From Spirochaetota bacterium (GTDB lineage: Bacteria; Spirochaetota; Spirochaetia; Treponematales; Treponemataceae), in contig JAEXRH010000018.1 of assembly GCA_023438065.1 (NCBI GenBank), positions 92,442 to 156,441 on the forward strand: a DNA stretch of 64,000 nucleotides, read 5' to 3'. Positions 47,549 through 57,308 of this stretch are shown here, piece by piece (within the stretch, counting starts at the first letter, position 1; every line of letters starts with the position of its first letter). The notes below the pieces were generated by a model that did no database searches, had not been told where the DNA came from, and was given only the letters and a program-made list of their open reading frames with translations. A program made the position numbers and the translations under genes.

Positions 47549-50500
47549 ATGACTGAAGGCAAAAACGACAGACGAACGACCCGAAAATCCGTTCCCCTGG
47601 CGTCGTTATTGCCGTTAATCCCTTTTTTCCTGACCGCCCTTCCCTGCCCCGCGGAAACGCTCTTCCCCGCGGCGAGCCGACAGTTGACGATCGGGGCGCT
47701 TCTCCTCGCCGGCATCGAAGCGTTCGTCATCCTGGCGCTCCGTTCCCAAAAACGAAAACTCCGCGGGGTCAAGGACACGCTTCAAAACGTTCTTGACGCC
47801 TCGCGCATGGTCGCCATCATCGCGACGGACCAGGACGGAAAGATTACCCTCTTCAACGCGGGCGCGGAACGCATGCTCGGCTACACGGCCGCGGAGGTAG
47901 TCGGGATACGGAGTCCCCAGTTCTTCCACCTGAGAGACGAGATCGAGAACCGGGAACGGGAACTGAGCGAACGCTTCGGACGCCCGATACGGGGCATGGA
48001 GGTATTCACCGCCGAGGCGCTCGCGACGGGGCACGAGGAGCGGGAATGGACGTACGCGCGCAAGGACGGCACGCGGTTCCCGGGGTACCTCGCGGTTACC
48101 CCGATCGTGAACGGACAGGGGCAAGTCACGGGGATGCTCGGCGTATCGCTCGACGTTTCCGGACTGAAACAGGCGGAAGCCGCGCTCGAGGAAAGCGAGT
48201 TCTCGCTCAAGCGAAAAAACGATATCCTCAACACCCTGCTCGACAACCTTACGAGCGGCGTGTTCATGGTCGAGGCGCCGGGCGGAAAACCGATCATCGC
48301 CAACAAGGCGGCGCAACGGCTGCTCGGGCGCGGAATCCTCCCCGACGCGTCCATGGGAAATCTCGCCGAGGTATACCGCGCCCACAGGCCGGGAACCGCG
48401 GAATCCTACCCCGTGGGCGAAATGCCCATCATCAAGGGCATGACCGGCGAGGAATCGCACGTCGACGACATGATCGTGGAAAGGCCCGACGGCACCGAAA
48501 CGTGGATCGAAGTGTTCGGCACGCCGATCAGAAACGCGGAAGGCAAGATATGGGCGAGCCTCGTCAGCTTCCAGGACATTACCGCGCGCAAGCGGGCGGA
48601 AGAGGAGCTGATCCGCGAGAAGGCCTTCACCGAGGCGATCTTCAACAGCGTTCCGGGCATGCTCTATCTCTACGACTACGACGGCAAGATCGTCAGGTGG
48701 AACCGCAGGCACGAAACGATGACGGGATACTCCGCGGAGGAAATGTCGGGCAAGCGATTGACCGACTGGTATGAAGGCGACGAAAAAAGCATGGCGGCCG
48801 TGCAGGCGGGCCTGAAAATGACGCTCGAGACCGGCTTCGGCGAGGCGGAAGCGGACCTCCGCAGGAAGGACGGCACGAGGATCCCGATGTACTTCACCGC
48901 GAGCCCGATGACCCTCTTCGGGAAGCGGTATTTCGCCGGGCTGGGGATCGACATCTCCGAAAGGAGGCGCGCGGAGCGCCTGATGCGCATCAGGCTTGAC
49001 CTCATCGAATTCGCGGAAAAGCACACCCTGAACGAGCTCCTGCGGAAAACGCTCGACGAAGTCGCCGAGATATCGGGGAGCCGGATCGGCTTTTACCATT
49101 TCGTCGAGAAAGACCAAAAGACGCTTTCGCTTCAGGCATGGTCCACCCGCACCCTGAACGAGTTTTGCGAGACGGAGGGATACGATCGGCATTATTCGAT
49201 CGATCAGGCCGGCGTGTGGGTCGATTGCGTGCGCGAAAAGCGCCCGATAGTCCATAACGATTACGCCTCGCTCCCCCATCGCAAAGGGATCCCGGCAGGA
49301 CACGCGCCGGTCATCCGCGAGTTGACGGTACCCGTCGTCAAGGACGACCTGATCGTGGCGATTCTCGGCGTCGGGAACAAGGACTCGGACTATACGGACG
49401 ACGACGTCCGGACGGTTTCCTTCATCGCCGACGTGACCTGGGAGATCGTCAGCAAGCAACGCGCGATCGACGCGCTCAGGGAAAGCGAGTCGAAACTTTC
49501 TGCCCTGTTCGCGGCGATGACCGAGATGGTCGCGCTCCACGAACTGGTCTTCGACGAAACGGGAACGGCGGTCAATTACCGCATCGTCGACTGCAACGAG
49601 GCCTATACCCGCATCACCGGCATTCGCCGGGAGGACGCGGTGGGGAGACTCGCGACCGAGGTATACGGCACGACGGAGCCGCCTTACATGGAAGAGTTCT
49701 CGAAGGTCGGCCTCAGCGGAGCGCCCTATTCCTACGATACGTACTATCCTCCCATGGACAAGCATTTCTCGATCTCGGTGGTGTCACCGGGCAAAAACCG
49801 GTTCGCGACCATCACCACGGACATTTCCGAGATCAAGCGGATACAGGCGGCCATCGACGCCAAGAACAAGGAACTCGAGCAGATCGTGTACGTGGCGTCC
49901 CACGATTTACGCTCGCCGCTCGTCAACGTGGACGGGTACAGCCGCGAACTCGAGCTCTCGATCAAGGAACTTTCCTCACGGCTCGGCGACTCGGGAGGAG
50001 AGCACGAAGCCGCGCTCCGCGCCGAATTCGCCGACATGGAGAAATCGATCGGCCGGATCAGGATCAGCGCCAGCCAGATGGACAGGCTTCTCAAGGGACT
50101 CCTGCATCTTTCCCGCCAGGGCAGGGCCTCGCTGCAAATCGAGGACGTCGACATGAACGTCTGCGTCGCCCGGCTCGTCGCGTCTTTCGCGTATACCGTC
50201 GAGGATCTCAAAGCGGAATTGATCGCGGAAAGACTGCCTCCCTGCCGGGGGGACGCGGTGCAGCTGACTCAGGTTTTCTCGAACCTCATCAACAACGCGA
50301 TCAAGTACCGCGATCCGTCCCGTCCCTTGAGGATAGTCATTCGCGGCTCGGCGACCGCGGACCGCGCGACGTACCGGGTCGAGGACAACGGCGTCGGCAT
50401 CGCCGAGAACCACCTGGAGCACGTGTTCAAGCTCTTCCACCGGCTCGATCCCGATAAAACGGAAGGAGAGGGAATCGGGCTGACCATCGCGCGACAGGCG

Positions 50501-50611
50501 CTTTCGCGCATGTACGGGGAAATCAGGGCGGAGTCGGAACTCGGCAAGGGAAGCGCGTTCATCGTTACCATGCCGTCCGTTCGCGTCAGGGGAAGCGGCC
50601 CCGGGGAATAA
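47549..50611 (+). CDS. Multi-PAS/GAF sensor histidine kinase
   Basis: The 1,020-residue kinase has an N-terminal membrane anchor (SLLPLIPFFLTALPCPA and LTIGALLLAGIEAFVILAL), four PAS domains (starting near residues 75, 215, 345 and 645), one GAF-2 domain (about 485-640; SRIGFYHFVEKDQKTLSLQA, VNNDYAS-like VHNDYASLPH), a HisKA domain with the acceptor in IVYVASHDLRSPLVNVDGYS and a HATPase (FSNLINNAIKYRDPSRPLRI, GIGLTIARQALSRMYGE). ASHDLRSPL is typical of bacteriophytochrome-type kinases whose partner is a single-domain Rcp1-like regulator, and such a gene follows. The chromophore cysteine of phytochromes is not seen, so the GAF probably binds another ligand. Confidence 0.9.
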   Translation: MTEGKNDRRTTRKSVPLASLLPLIPFFLTALPCPAETLFPAASRQLTIGALLLAGIEAFVILALRSQKRKLRGVKDTLQNVLDASRMVAIIATDQDGKITLFNAGAERMLGYTAAEVVGIRSPQFFHLRDEIENRERELSERFGRPIRGMEVFTAEALATGHEEREWTYARKDGTRFPGYLAVTPIVNGQGQVTGMLGVSLDVSGLKQAEAALEESEFSLKRKNDILNTLLDNLTSGVFMVEAPGGKPIIANKAAQRLLGRGILPDASMGNLAEVYRAHRPGTAESYPVGEMPIIKGMTGEESHVDDMIVERPDGTETWIEVFGTPIRNAEGKIWASLVSFQDITARKRAEEELIREKAFTEAIFNSVPGMLYLYDYDGKIVRWNRRHETMTGYSAEEMSGKRLTDWYEGDEKSMAAVQAGLKMTLETGFGEAEADLRRKDGTRIPMYFTASPMTLFGKRYFAGLGIDISERRRAERLMRIRLDLIEFAEKHTLNELLRKTLDEVAEISGSRIGFYHFVEKDQKTLSLQAWSTRTLNEFCETEGYDRHYSIDQAGVWVDCVREKRPIVHNDYASLPHRKGIPAGHAPVIRELTVPVVKDDLIVAILGVGNKDSDYTDDDVRTVSFIADVTWEIVSKQRAIDALRESESKLSALFAAMTEMVALHELVFDETGTAVNYRIVDCNEAYTRITGIRREDAVGRLATEVYGTTEPPYMEEFSKVGLSGAPYSYDTYYPPMDKHFSISVVSPGKNRFATITTDISEIKRIQAAIDAKNKELEQIVYVASHDLRSPLVNVDGYSRELELSIKELSSRLGDSGGEHEAALRAEFADMEKSIGRIRISASQMDRLLKGLLHLSRQGRASLQIEDVDMNVCVARLVASFAYTVEDLKAELIAERLPPCRGDAVQLTQVFSNLINNAIKYRDPSRPLRIVIRGSATADRATYRVEDNGVGIAENHLEHVFKLFHRLDPDKTEGEGIGLTIARQALSRMYGEIRAESELGKGSAFIVTMPSVRVRGSGPGE

Positions 50612-50641
50612 ACCATGAATACGAGAACGGGAGACACGACG

Positions 50642-51088
50642 ATGAATCGGGAAGTAACCATTCTGATCGCCGAGGACGACGACGGTCACGCCGAGCTGAT
50701 CCGGAAAAACCTCGCCCGGGCGGGCATCGCGAACGCGATCATCCGTTTCAGGAACGGGCAGGAGATCTCGGACTTCCTGTTCAATCGGGGAAACGGCCCG
50801 GGCCGCGTGCCGGGAAAGCCGTACATACTCCTCCTCGACATCCGCATGCCGAAGATGGACGGAACCGAGGTGTTGCGGCTCATCAAGGGCGACGCGGAAC
50901 TCCGGAAAATGCCCGTGGTAATGATCACGACCACCGACGACCCCAGGGAGGTCGCCTTATGCCACGAGCTGGGATGCAACAGCTACATCACCAAGCCGCT
51001 CGAGTACGACTCGTTCGTGAACGCGATCCGCCAGCTCGGGATGTTCCTCCTCGTCGTCCAGGTACCGGTGCTGAACGGCAATGTCTGA
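50642..51088 (+). CDS. Single-domain response regulator (Rcp1-like)
   Basis: The 148-residue protein is one receiver domain: acidic pocket ILIAEDDDGHAELIRKNLAR, acceptor Asp in ILLLDIRMPKMDGTEVLRLI, Thr in VVMITTTDDPREVALCHELG and Lys in NSYITKPLEYDSFVNAI. The extra loop before the acceptor (NRGNGPGRVPGKPYILLLD) is a feature of Rcp1-type regulators that pair with the ASHDLRSP class of kinases, encoded just upstream. I use the ATG at 50642 with GGGAG upstream; an in-frame ATG at 50615 is possible. The end overlaps the next gene by 8 bases. Confidence 0.9.
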   Translation: MNREVTILIAEDDDGHAELIRKNLARAGIANAIIRFRNGQEISDFLFNRGNGPGRVPGKPYILLLDIRMPKMDGTEVLRLIKGDAELRKMPVVMITTTDDPREVALCHELGCNSYITKPLEYDSFVNAIRQLGMFLLVVQVPVLNGNV

Positions 51089-53534
51089 TACTGCCCGCCA
51101 ACGGAACGGATGGATACTCGTAGTCGACGACGATTCGGGGCTCTGCGACCTGACGGTCAAGACGCTCGCGCGAAACGGGCACGCGGCGCGAGCGGCGCAA
51201 AGCGGAAAGGAAGCCATCGAGCTCGCGACGAGGGAGGCCCCGTCGCTGATCCTGCTCGACTATCGACTCCCCGACATTACCGGCCAGGAAGTGGCGAGAG
51301 CCCTCGCGGAACGCGGCCTCGACATACCGTTCGTCGTCATGACGGGCCAGGGCGACGAACAGCTCGCCGTGGAAATCATGAAACAGGGCGCGTCGGACTA
51401 TCTCATCAAGGACACCGAGCTGATCGACCGCATTCCCTCGGTCGTCGAACGCATTCTCAAGGCAAGGGAGTTGCGGACGCGCCTTCGCGCGGCGGAGGAG
51501 GATCTCCGTCTCGCGGCGAACGTGTTCTCGCACTCGCGCGAAGGCATCCTCATCACGGACCGCGACGCGAACATCCTCGAGGTCAATCCCGCGTTCACCG
51601 AGATTACCGGCTACGGGCGCGACGAGGCGCTGGGGAAGAATCCGCGTTTCCTCAATTCCGGAAGGCAGACGCGGGAGTTTTACGCGGACCTGTGGGAAAC
51701 GCTCATGATCAAGGGTCACTGGAGCGGGGAAATCTGGAACCGCCGCAAGGACGGCGCGTTGTTCGCGGAACTCCTGACCATCAGCTCGGTGCGCGGCGAG
51801 GAAGGCGAAACCAAGAACTACATCGCGCAGTTCTCCGACATCACGACCCTCAAGGAATACCAGAACCAGCTCGAGAAGATCGCCCATTACGACTCGCTGA
51901 CCGGTCTTCCGAACCGGTTCCTCCTCGCCGACCGGATGATGCAGGCCATGGCCCAAGCCCCCCGGCAAGGTCACCATATCGCGATCGTCTACCTCGACCT
52001 GGACGGGTTCAAGGCGGTGAACGACGCCCACGGGCACGACCTGGGGGACCGCCTCCTGGCGACCCTCGCGGCGAGAATGACGCAGACGCTCAGGGACGGC
52101 GACACGCTCGCGCGCCTCGGCGGCGACGAATTCGTCGCGGTACTCGGGGGCCTTCCCGATTTCGACTCGAGCGCGCCGATCCTCAACCGCCTTCTCGAGG
52201 CCGCATCGAGGCCGGTGCCCGTCGGGGACGTCACGCTGCAGGTCTCCGCGAGCCTCGGCGTGTCAGTGTACCCGCAAACGGAGGACGTCGACGCCGACCA
52301 GCTCCTCCGCCAGGCGGATCAGGCCATGTATCAGGCGAAGCAGGCGGGCAAAAACCGCTACTACGTTTTCGACGCCGAACATGACCGCAACGTGCGCGGC
52401 CGCTACGAAAGCCTCAAGCGGATACAGGTCGCGCTGGAAAACGGCGAGTTCACGCTCTTCTACCAGCCGAAGGTCAACATGCGGACCGGGGAGCTCGTCG
52501 GCGCGGAAGCGCTGATCCGCTGGAACCATCCCGAGCGCGGGCTCCTCGCCCCCGGGGCGTTCCTTTCGATCATCGAGAACCACCCGATCTCCATCGACGT
52601 CGGCGAATGGGTCATCGACACCGCGCTGGCGCAAATCGAGAAGTGGCATGGGGAGGGACTCTCGATCCCCGTCAGCGTGAACGTCGGCGCCCTGCAATTG
52701 CAACAGCCCGACTTCGTTTCCCGGCTGCGCGAGCTGATGGCCCGGCACCCGCGCGTCCAACCCGGCGACCTCGAGCTCGAGATCCTCGAAACGAGCGCCC
52801 TCGAGGATATCGCGACGGTCTCGGAGCTGATGCTCGCCTGCAGGGTATTGGGCGTCGCATTCGCGCTCGACGATTTCGGCACGGGCTACTCGTCGCTCCT
52901 GTACCTCAAGCGGCTTCCCGCCGCCCTGATCAAGCTCGATCAGAGTTTCATCCGCGACATGATCAACGACCCCGAGGACCTCGCGATCCTCGAGGGCGTC
53001 GTCAGCCTCGCCTCCGCGTTCCGCCGCAAGCTCATCGCCGAGGGCGTCGAGACCGTCTCCCACGGGGAGATACTCCTCTGTATGGGATGCGAATTCGCGC
53101 AAGGCTACGCGATAGCCCGCCCGATGCCGGCCGGCGAACTTCCTCGATGGATCGGCACCTGGTCGCTGCCGGCGGTTTGGAAGGAGCTCAAGCCTATCCG
53201 CCGCGACCGACTCCCGCTCCTCTTCGCGGGCGTCGAGGAGCGCGCCTGGCTCTTCGCGCTGGAAGGTTTTCTCGCGGACAAGCGCGACGCGCCGCCTGAG
53301 ATGGATCCCCTCCTCTGTGGTTTCGGCCGCTGGCTCGAAAGCGGAGGCCGCGACCTGCTTGACCTCACGGACGGCGACGACGAGATCGAGACGCTTCACC
53401 GGGAAACGCACACGCTCGCCGCGGCCCTGCTGGCGCTGAAGGCGGAAGGGCGCGCCGGTGAAATCGGCTCCCTGCTCGGCGACATCCATTCGCTGAACGA
53501 GCGACTGATGGAACGGCTTCGCGAGCGTTACTGA
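51081..53534 (+). CDS. REC-PAS-GGDEF-EAL protein (cyclic-di-GMP enzyme)
   Basis: The 817-residue cytoplasmic protein has a receiver (residues about 10-125; acceptor in LILLDYRLPDITGQEVARAL), a PAS domain (about 140-255), a GGDEF domain with intact active site in LARLGGDEFVAVLGG and an inhibitory I-site RDGD five residues before GGDEF, and an EAL domain (about 445-690) with GAEALIRWNHPERG and LDDFGTGYSSLLYLKRLPAA. The last 125 residues are helical and unassigned. It could both make and break c-di-GMP. It overlaps the response-regulator gene by 8 bases, so kinase, Rcp1-like regulator and this output protein form one pathway. Confidence 0.93.
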   Translation: MSDTARQRNGWILVVDDDSGLCDLTVKTLARNGHAARAAQSGKEAIELATREAPSLILLDYRLPDITGQEVARALAERGLDIPFVVMTGQGDEQLAVEIMKQGASDYLIKDTELIDRIPSVVERILKARELRTRLRAAEEDLRLAANVFSHSREGILITDRDANILEVNPAFTEITGYGRDEALGKNPRFLNSGRQTREFYADLWETLMIKGHWSGEIWNRRKDGALFAELLTISSVRGEEGETKNYIAQFSDITTLKEYQNQLEKIAHYDSLTGLPNRFLLADRMMQAMAQAPRQGHHIAIVYLDLDGFKAVNDAHGHDLGDRLLATLAARMTQTLRDGDTLARLGGDEFVAVLGGLPDFDSSAPILNRLLEAASRPVPVGDVTLQVSASLGVSVYPQTEDVDADQLLRQADQAMYQAKQAGKNRYYVFDAEHDRNVRGRYESLKRIQVALENGEFTLFYQPKVNMRTGELVGAEALIRWNHPERGLLAPGAFLSIIENHPISIDVGEWVIDTALAQIEKWHGEGLSIPVSVNVGALQLQQPDFVSRLRELMARHPRVQPGDLELEILETSALEDIATVSELMLACRVLGVAFALDDFGTGYSSLLYLKRLPAALIKLDQSFIRDMINDPEDLAILEGVVSLASAFRRKLIAEGVETVSHGEILLCMGCEFAQGYAIARPMPAGELPRWIGTWSLPAVWKELKPIRRDRLPLLFAGVEERAWLFALEGFLADKRDAPPEMDPLLCGFGRWLESGGRDLLDLTDGDDEIETLHRETHTLAAALLALKAEGRAGEIGSLLGDIHSLNERLMERLRERY

Positions 53535-53626
53535 CCCCTCGACTCGGTCGACGAAATCCGAGGCAGAAAGCCCTTGCTCAGGCGAAAGCGTTTCGCGCGG
53601 AGCCCCCGCGTATGAAAGCCTTTGCA

Positions 53627-53642
53627 GGGGCGACTCCGCCCC
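53627..53642 (+). terminator. Hairpin after the GGDEF-EAL gene
   Basis: GGGGCG-ACTC-CGCCCC is a perfect 6-bp stem followed only by TTT; termination is possible. Confidence 0.4.
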
Positions 53643-53704
53643 TTTGGCGCGGGACTACCGCGTAACGGTATAAAGGGCGCTTCCTTTTTTTTCGTCATGC
53701 CCCG

Positions 53705-53713
53705 TGCTATACT
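53705..53713 (+). promoter_or_regulatory. Extended -10 of the mosaic lipoprotein gene
   Basis: TG-C-TATACT (53705-53713), then a leader of about 44 bases with AGGAG before the ATG at 53764. Confidence 0.55.
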
Positions 53714-53763
53714 CCCTCCTATTCGGCATCCCACGCGGGAAGATTCCCGTTCCAGGAGTCATG

Positions 53764-55755
53764 ATGAAAAAGTCACGTTCGCCGCTTTTCAATCTGTTTA
53801 CCCTCGATTTGTTCGCGGGAATCCTTGCCCTCGTTTTTTCCGCGTCGTGCTCGCTCGGCCTTGAGCCGGCGCGAAACGACACGGGTTCGGGAACCCTCTC
53901 CCTTTCGCTCGCGACCCTTCCCGGCTATTCGCCGCGCGGGGCCCTAACCGACTCCGCCGGCCGGGCGGTCGTCCAGGGCGGCGGATACCTCTACATCCGC
54001 CCGCTCGGCGGCCCCGGGGGCACGGGCGCGAAACGGTACTACGGCCCGTATCAGATCCGCTCGACTTCCTCGGGATACGATCTTTTCAAGACCACGGACA
54101 TTCCCGGCGGCTCGTACTCGGGCCTCGCGGTGCTCTTCGCCGCGTCACCCGTCGAATCCGTCCCGGTAACCCTTCCTTCCGGCGAGACGACGCTCGGCGC
54201 GGTCCTTTCGCTCCCCGACGCCGACTTCCTTGCCGCCGTGACCGCCGACCTGTCCGACGGACTCACCGCGTTCGACATCGCCCTCGACGACAGCGCGAGC
54301 TTCGCGATCACGGGCGCGACCACGATCAGGCCGAACTCGACTACCAACCTCTCCGTCACGCTCGTTCCCGCGACGAACAAAGTCTTGTTCGCGATCGAAG
54401 GCGGCGGCTTGAGTTACGAACGAAACGAAAACCACCGCGCGTTCATCCGCGTGAAAGACCTCAAGGCGCTCTTCGGCTCGATGAACCCGGGCACCTCCTC
54501 GCTCGCGATCACGGTCCAAAATCCCCTCGCCCAAGGCGTTACCCTCTCCGCGTTCGCCGCGTATCGCGCGAACGGCTCGCTCATTCCGGGCTCCGTCGCG
54601 ACGAATATCCCGCTCGCGAGCGAGCAAACCACGTATAAAACCGCCGCCTGGGACGGAAACGACACCGGCTATCTCTACGTCGAGTTCAACGGAACGGCGT
54701 TGAACTTCTCCTTCGAGGCGATCGTTCCGAAATCCGTAAACGCGAGCGTAAGCATTCTCGATGACACGATCAGCAGCGAAATGCCCGCGTCGATCTACGT
54801 CCTTCCCAGAATCCTCCTCGCTTCGGACTTCTCCCCGATAATCGATCCTGATCTCGTGTGCCGGGGCATCTCCGTCGCGTATTGCGAAGGGATAACCGAT
54901 GGAAATACCGTATCCGGAACGCTCACCGCGAGAGACGGTACCGGCCCCTGGATACCGGGCGCGCCCGTGGCCGGCTACGTGTATGCGGTCGTGGACGGAA
55001 CGCTCTGGCTCGGATCGGGAGCCACGGAAACCTCGCTCACGCCCCTCGGGCAGGGAACGTTCTCCGCGGGATCGGCGCCCGAGTTCACCGCGACTACGCC
55101 GGCCCGGCATGACACGGTTCTGTTTAATGATACGGGAGGCGCATATCAGTGCAATCTCGACACATATTATAACTATGCCACAACATTCACGAACCCGACC
55201 GATAATGAGATCTATCTTTTTTCCCCATCGGTCGACTGGACCGGCGTCTGGAACATCGAGGATCCCAAGGAACATCCCGGATGCGTCGGTTACGGAAGGG
55301 CAATCTCGACGACAGAATGGACCGGGAAGATTCGTAAATCATACTCTGGCGATGTGCATATCCTCGTTTCGGGCACGTACAATGGCAACATCGTTCGATA
55401 CCGCACACTTGAGACGCAACCATCCGCCGCGGAGATATATGTCGATATGGACGAAAGTCAATGGACGCCCCTGATGTACTACGTACACGCCATCAATGTA
55501 GGACCGGACGGTCATTACACTTTAACGATGACCAATGATTTTGATGAAACGGATTATTCAGTCAGCTCGGGTATGGTAATCGAGGGCGATGGCCTCTTCC
55601 CGCTTATTAAATACGGCACGGCGGTTCCGTATTCGTTCGAGCTGGAAGGTAACTATACCTGCGTGACCGTCGATGATGCCAACCTCTATTCAAGAACCAG
55701 TCCGTATCCCTTCTATGGATCATTGGCGATCATCGAGATCAATATGAATCCTTGA
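53764..55755 (+). CDS. Large lipoprotein with a compositionally foreign C-terminal third
   Basis: I do not recognise domains. The 663-residue protein has a lipoprotein signal ending in LVFSASC (Cys29), then a Ser/Thr/Gly-rich beta-type region (residues about 30-440) and a C-terminal part (about 445-663) rich in Tyr, Asn and Asp (QCNLDTYYNYATTFTNPTDN, LMYYVHAINVGPDGHYTLTM). Codon use shifts at about 55,090-55,140: two 60-base samples after that point count 43 % and 40 % GC against well over 60 % before. AGGAG lies five bases before the ATG at 53764. A strong terminator follows. Surface exposure is likely; function unknown. Confidence 0.65.
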   Translation: MKKSRSPLFNLFTLDLFAGILALVFSASCSLGLEPARNDTGSGTLSLSLATLPGYSPRGALTDSAGRAVVQGGGYLYIRPLGGPGGTGAKRYYGPYQIRSTSSGYDLFKTTDIPGGSYSGLAVLFAASPVESVPVTLPSGETTLGAVLSLPDADFLAAVTADLSDGLTAFDIALDDSASFAITGATTIRPNSTTNLSVTLVPATNKVLFAIEGGGLSYERNENHRAFIRVKDLKALFGSMNPGTSSLAITVQNPLAQGVTLSAFAAYRANGSLIPGSVATNIPLASEQTTYKTAAWDGNDTGYLYVEFNGTALNFSFEAIVPKSVNASVSILDDTISSEMPASIYVLPRILLASDFSPIIDPDLVCRGISVAYCEGITDGNTVSGTLTARDGTGPWIPGAPVAGYVYAVVDGTLWLGSGATETSLTPLGQGTFSAGSAPEFTATTPARHDTVLFNDTGGAYQCNLDTYYNYATTFTNPTDNEIYLFSPSVDWTGVWNIEDPKEHPGCVGYGRAISTTEWTGKIRKSYSGDVHILVSGTYNGNIVRYRTLETQPSAAEIYVDMDESQWTPLMYYVHAINVGPDGHYTLTMTNDFDETDYSVSSGMVIEGDGLFPLIKYGTAVPYSFELEGNYTCVTVDDANLYSRTSPYPFYGSLAIIEINMNP

Positions 55756-55790
55756 GCCGGGGATCATTCGAATAAGGTTAACGGAGAATC

Positions 55791-55826
55791 AAGAGCCGCT
55801 CGGCATCATGCCGGGTGGCTCTTTTT
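55791..55826 (+). terminator. Strong intrinsic terminator of the mosaic lipoprotein gene
   Basis: AAGAGCC...GGCTCTT (7-bp outer stem) encloses CGGCAT...ATGCCG and is followed by TTTTT. Confidence 0.85.
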
Positions 55827-55841
55827 AGTTGCATTACCTGA

Positions 55842-57149
55842 TTACATCGTAACGGATACCGCGTCCGAATCGGCGCTCTCGCCGTATTCGTTGCGCGCGG
55901 ATACCTTGATAGTCACTGTCGAACCGCTCGCCGCGGGAACCTTCGCGGTCAGTGTATCCGCGGAAACCTGCAGGGATCCGAGATACGCCCCGGTGTTCGA
56001 GAACACCTTGATGACATAGGCCTTCGGCGCCGTGGAAGCACTCGTGAAAGGATCCGTTCCCGCAAGCCAGGTCAGCTCGATTAGCCCATCATGCTTGGTG
56101 GCGGAGACGATGCCTGGCCGCGCGGGGGGATAGAGACCGGTTTTTGCGGTCATCGAGTCAATGAGACTCACGGTAAGCGCACGCGCCATCGCGACCTTCA
56201 TCGCGGGAGTCTTCAGCTGCTCAACGTCAAGCGCGTTATCGGCAAAACCCAACGCAACATGGACGCCCGGGACATGGGAGTTTCCCGCAAGATGATCGTC
56301 CTTCAACACGCGTAATGTACCAAAATCCATGCCCGCCACACCACGATTCTTCCAGGTCGAGTCAATGGCGCTCGCGGCCTTGAAGATGTTTGAGCTCGCG
56401 GATTGCATCAGCGGCCCGGTACCCGCCGGAAGGGTATCGGTGGGGGGATTGGTTATACCATCCGTTGAGTTCCATACGTACACCAACGTCCCTCGCGCGG
56501 TGGTCCCTGTCGGCGTGCCAGTTGTTGAAATTGAAACCGCGAGAAAGCAATCGGCATCCATGTTGATCGCATGCCAGGAACGGACCGTCGTATCGGCGAT
56601 CGAAGGTACGGAAGCCGCCGCTGCCCCTATGGACTGAAGATACAGAAGCGCGTTTTCCTTCCAGGTTTCCTGGCCGGATACGCCGATCTTCCCGTATTCC
56701 CGGTCTCGCACCGGTATAACGAAGGCTCCGCAACGATCAAGGGACGGATAGAGGTAGTTTATGCAAAACTCCTGGTTATAGAGATCCCAACAAACTCCGT
56801 TTATGTTGTCACGTGAAAATATGTAATCATAGGGAGCATATGAGGTTTTAAACAGTCCATAGCTCGGCGAAACCGCGACCCGGAGAGCGTCAAGGCTTCC
56901 GGTCGCTTGATCGGGAATGGAAACGAGGGTAATAGTCTCGCCAACAGGCGTATCGCTATCGCCAGGCGTACCGCCATTGCCAGGGTTTCCGGCGTTGCCG
57001 CCATTATCGTCGCCTCCATTGTCGTCTCCGTTATCGGTGACCTCCGGAGGATTACCAGTGTCGTTTGAGGAACTGACGCCCGTTTGGGAGCAACCGAAAA
57101 GAGCGAGCAAGAGCAGCAGGAAGGACAGGGAGCGAATAACCGTTTTCAT
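55842..57149 (-). CDS. Lipoprotein with a degenerate amidase-like domain and a fibronectin-III-like end
   Basis: The 435-residue protein has a lipoprotein signal (LLLLLALFGC, Cys20), a low-complexity Asp/Asn/Gly/Pro linker (residues about 30-72), a middle domain whose order of segments recalls N-acetylmuramoyl-L-alanine amidase 3 (YLYPSLDRCGAFVIPVRDRE, MDADCFLAVSISTTGTPTGT, KNRGVAGMDFGTLRVLKDD, VPGVHVALGFADNALDVEQL) and a fibronectin-III-like C-terminus (PARPGIVSATKHDGLIELTW). The zinc histidine of SIHxN and the glutamate of the VExGF motif are absent, so enzyme activity is unlikely. GC is lower than in surrounding genes. AAGGAG precedes the ATG; a 15-bp palindrome lies in the leader. Amidase kinship is inference. 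Confidence 0.6.
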   Translation of the reverse strand: MKTVIRSLSFLLLLLALFGCSQTGVSSSNDTGNPPEVTDNGDDNGGDDNGGNAGNPGNGGTPGDSDTPVGETITLVSIPDQATGSLDALRVAVSPSYGLFKTSYAPYDYIFSRDNINGVCWDLYNQEFCINYLYPSLDRCGAFVIPVRDREYGKIGVSGQETWKENALLYLQSIGAAAASVPSIADTTVRSWHAINMDADCFLAVSISTTGTPTGTTARGTLVYVWNSTDGITNPPTDTLPAGTGPLMQSASSNIFKAASAIDSTWKNRGVAGMDFGTLRVLKDDHLAGNSHVPGVHVALGFADNALDVEQLKTPAMKVAMARALTVSLIDSMTAKTGLYPPARPGIVSATKHDGLIELTWLAGTDPFTSASTAPKAYVIKVFSNTGAYLGSLQVSADTLTAKVPAASGSTVTIKVSARNEYGESADSDAVSVTM

Positions 57150-57172
57150 GATTTAGTATCTCCTTTTTTATC

Positions 57173-57187
57173 GTGTACCAGGTACAC
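57173..57187. promoter_or_regulatory. 15-bp palindrome upstream of the amidase-like lipoprotein
   Basis: GTGTACC-A-GGTACAC is a perfect 7-bp inverted repeat about 25 bases before the start codon, next to AT-rich sequence; probable operator. Confidence 0.5.
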
Positions 57188-57308
57188 AGACTTTTAAATA
57201 CATCGCGCTAGAAACTTTTAATCCGGTTGACCGACCGGCAGCGACGCGCCAGGGAACGGGACATATCGTCCTTCCCGCTCAGAGCCTTAGCGCGTTTTAT
57301 CCACTGCC

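Noticed and set aside
53535..53626. GCGAAAGCGTTTCGC-type hairpin as part of a repeat family
   Set aside because: It is a single imperfect hairpin; I saw no second copy in the window.
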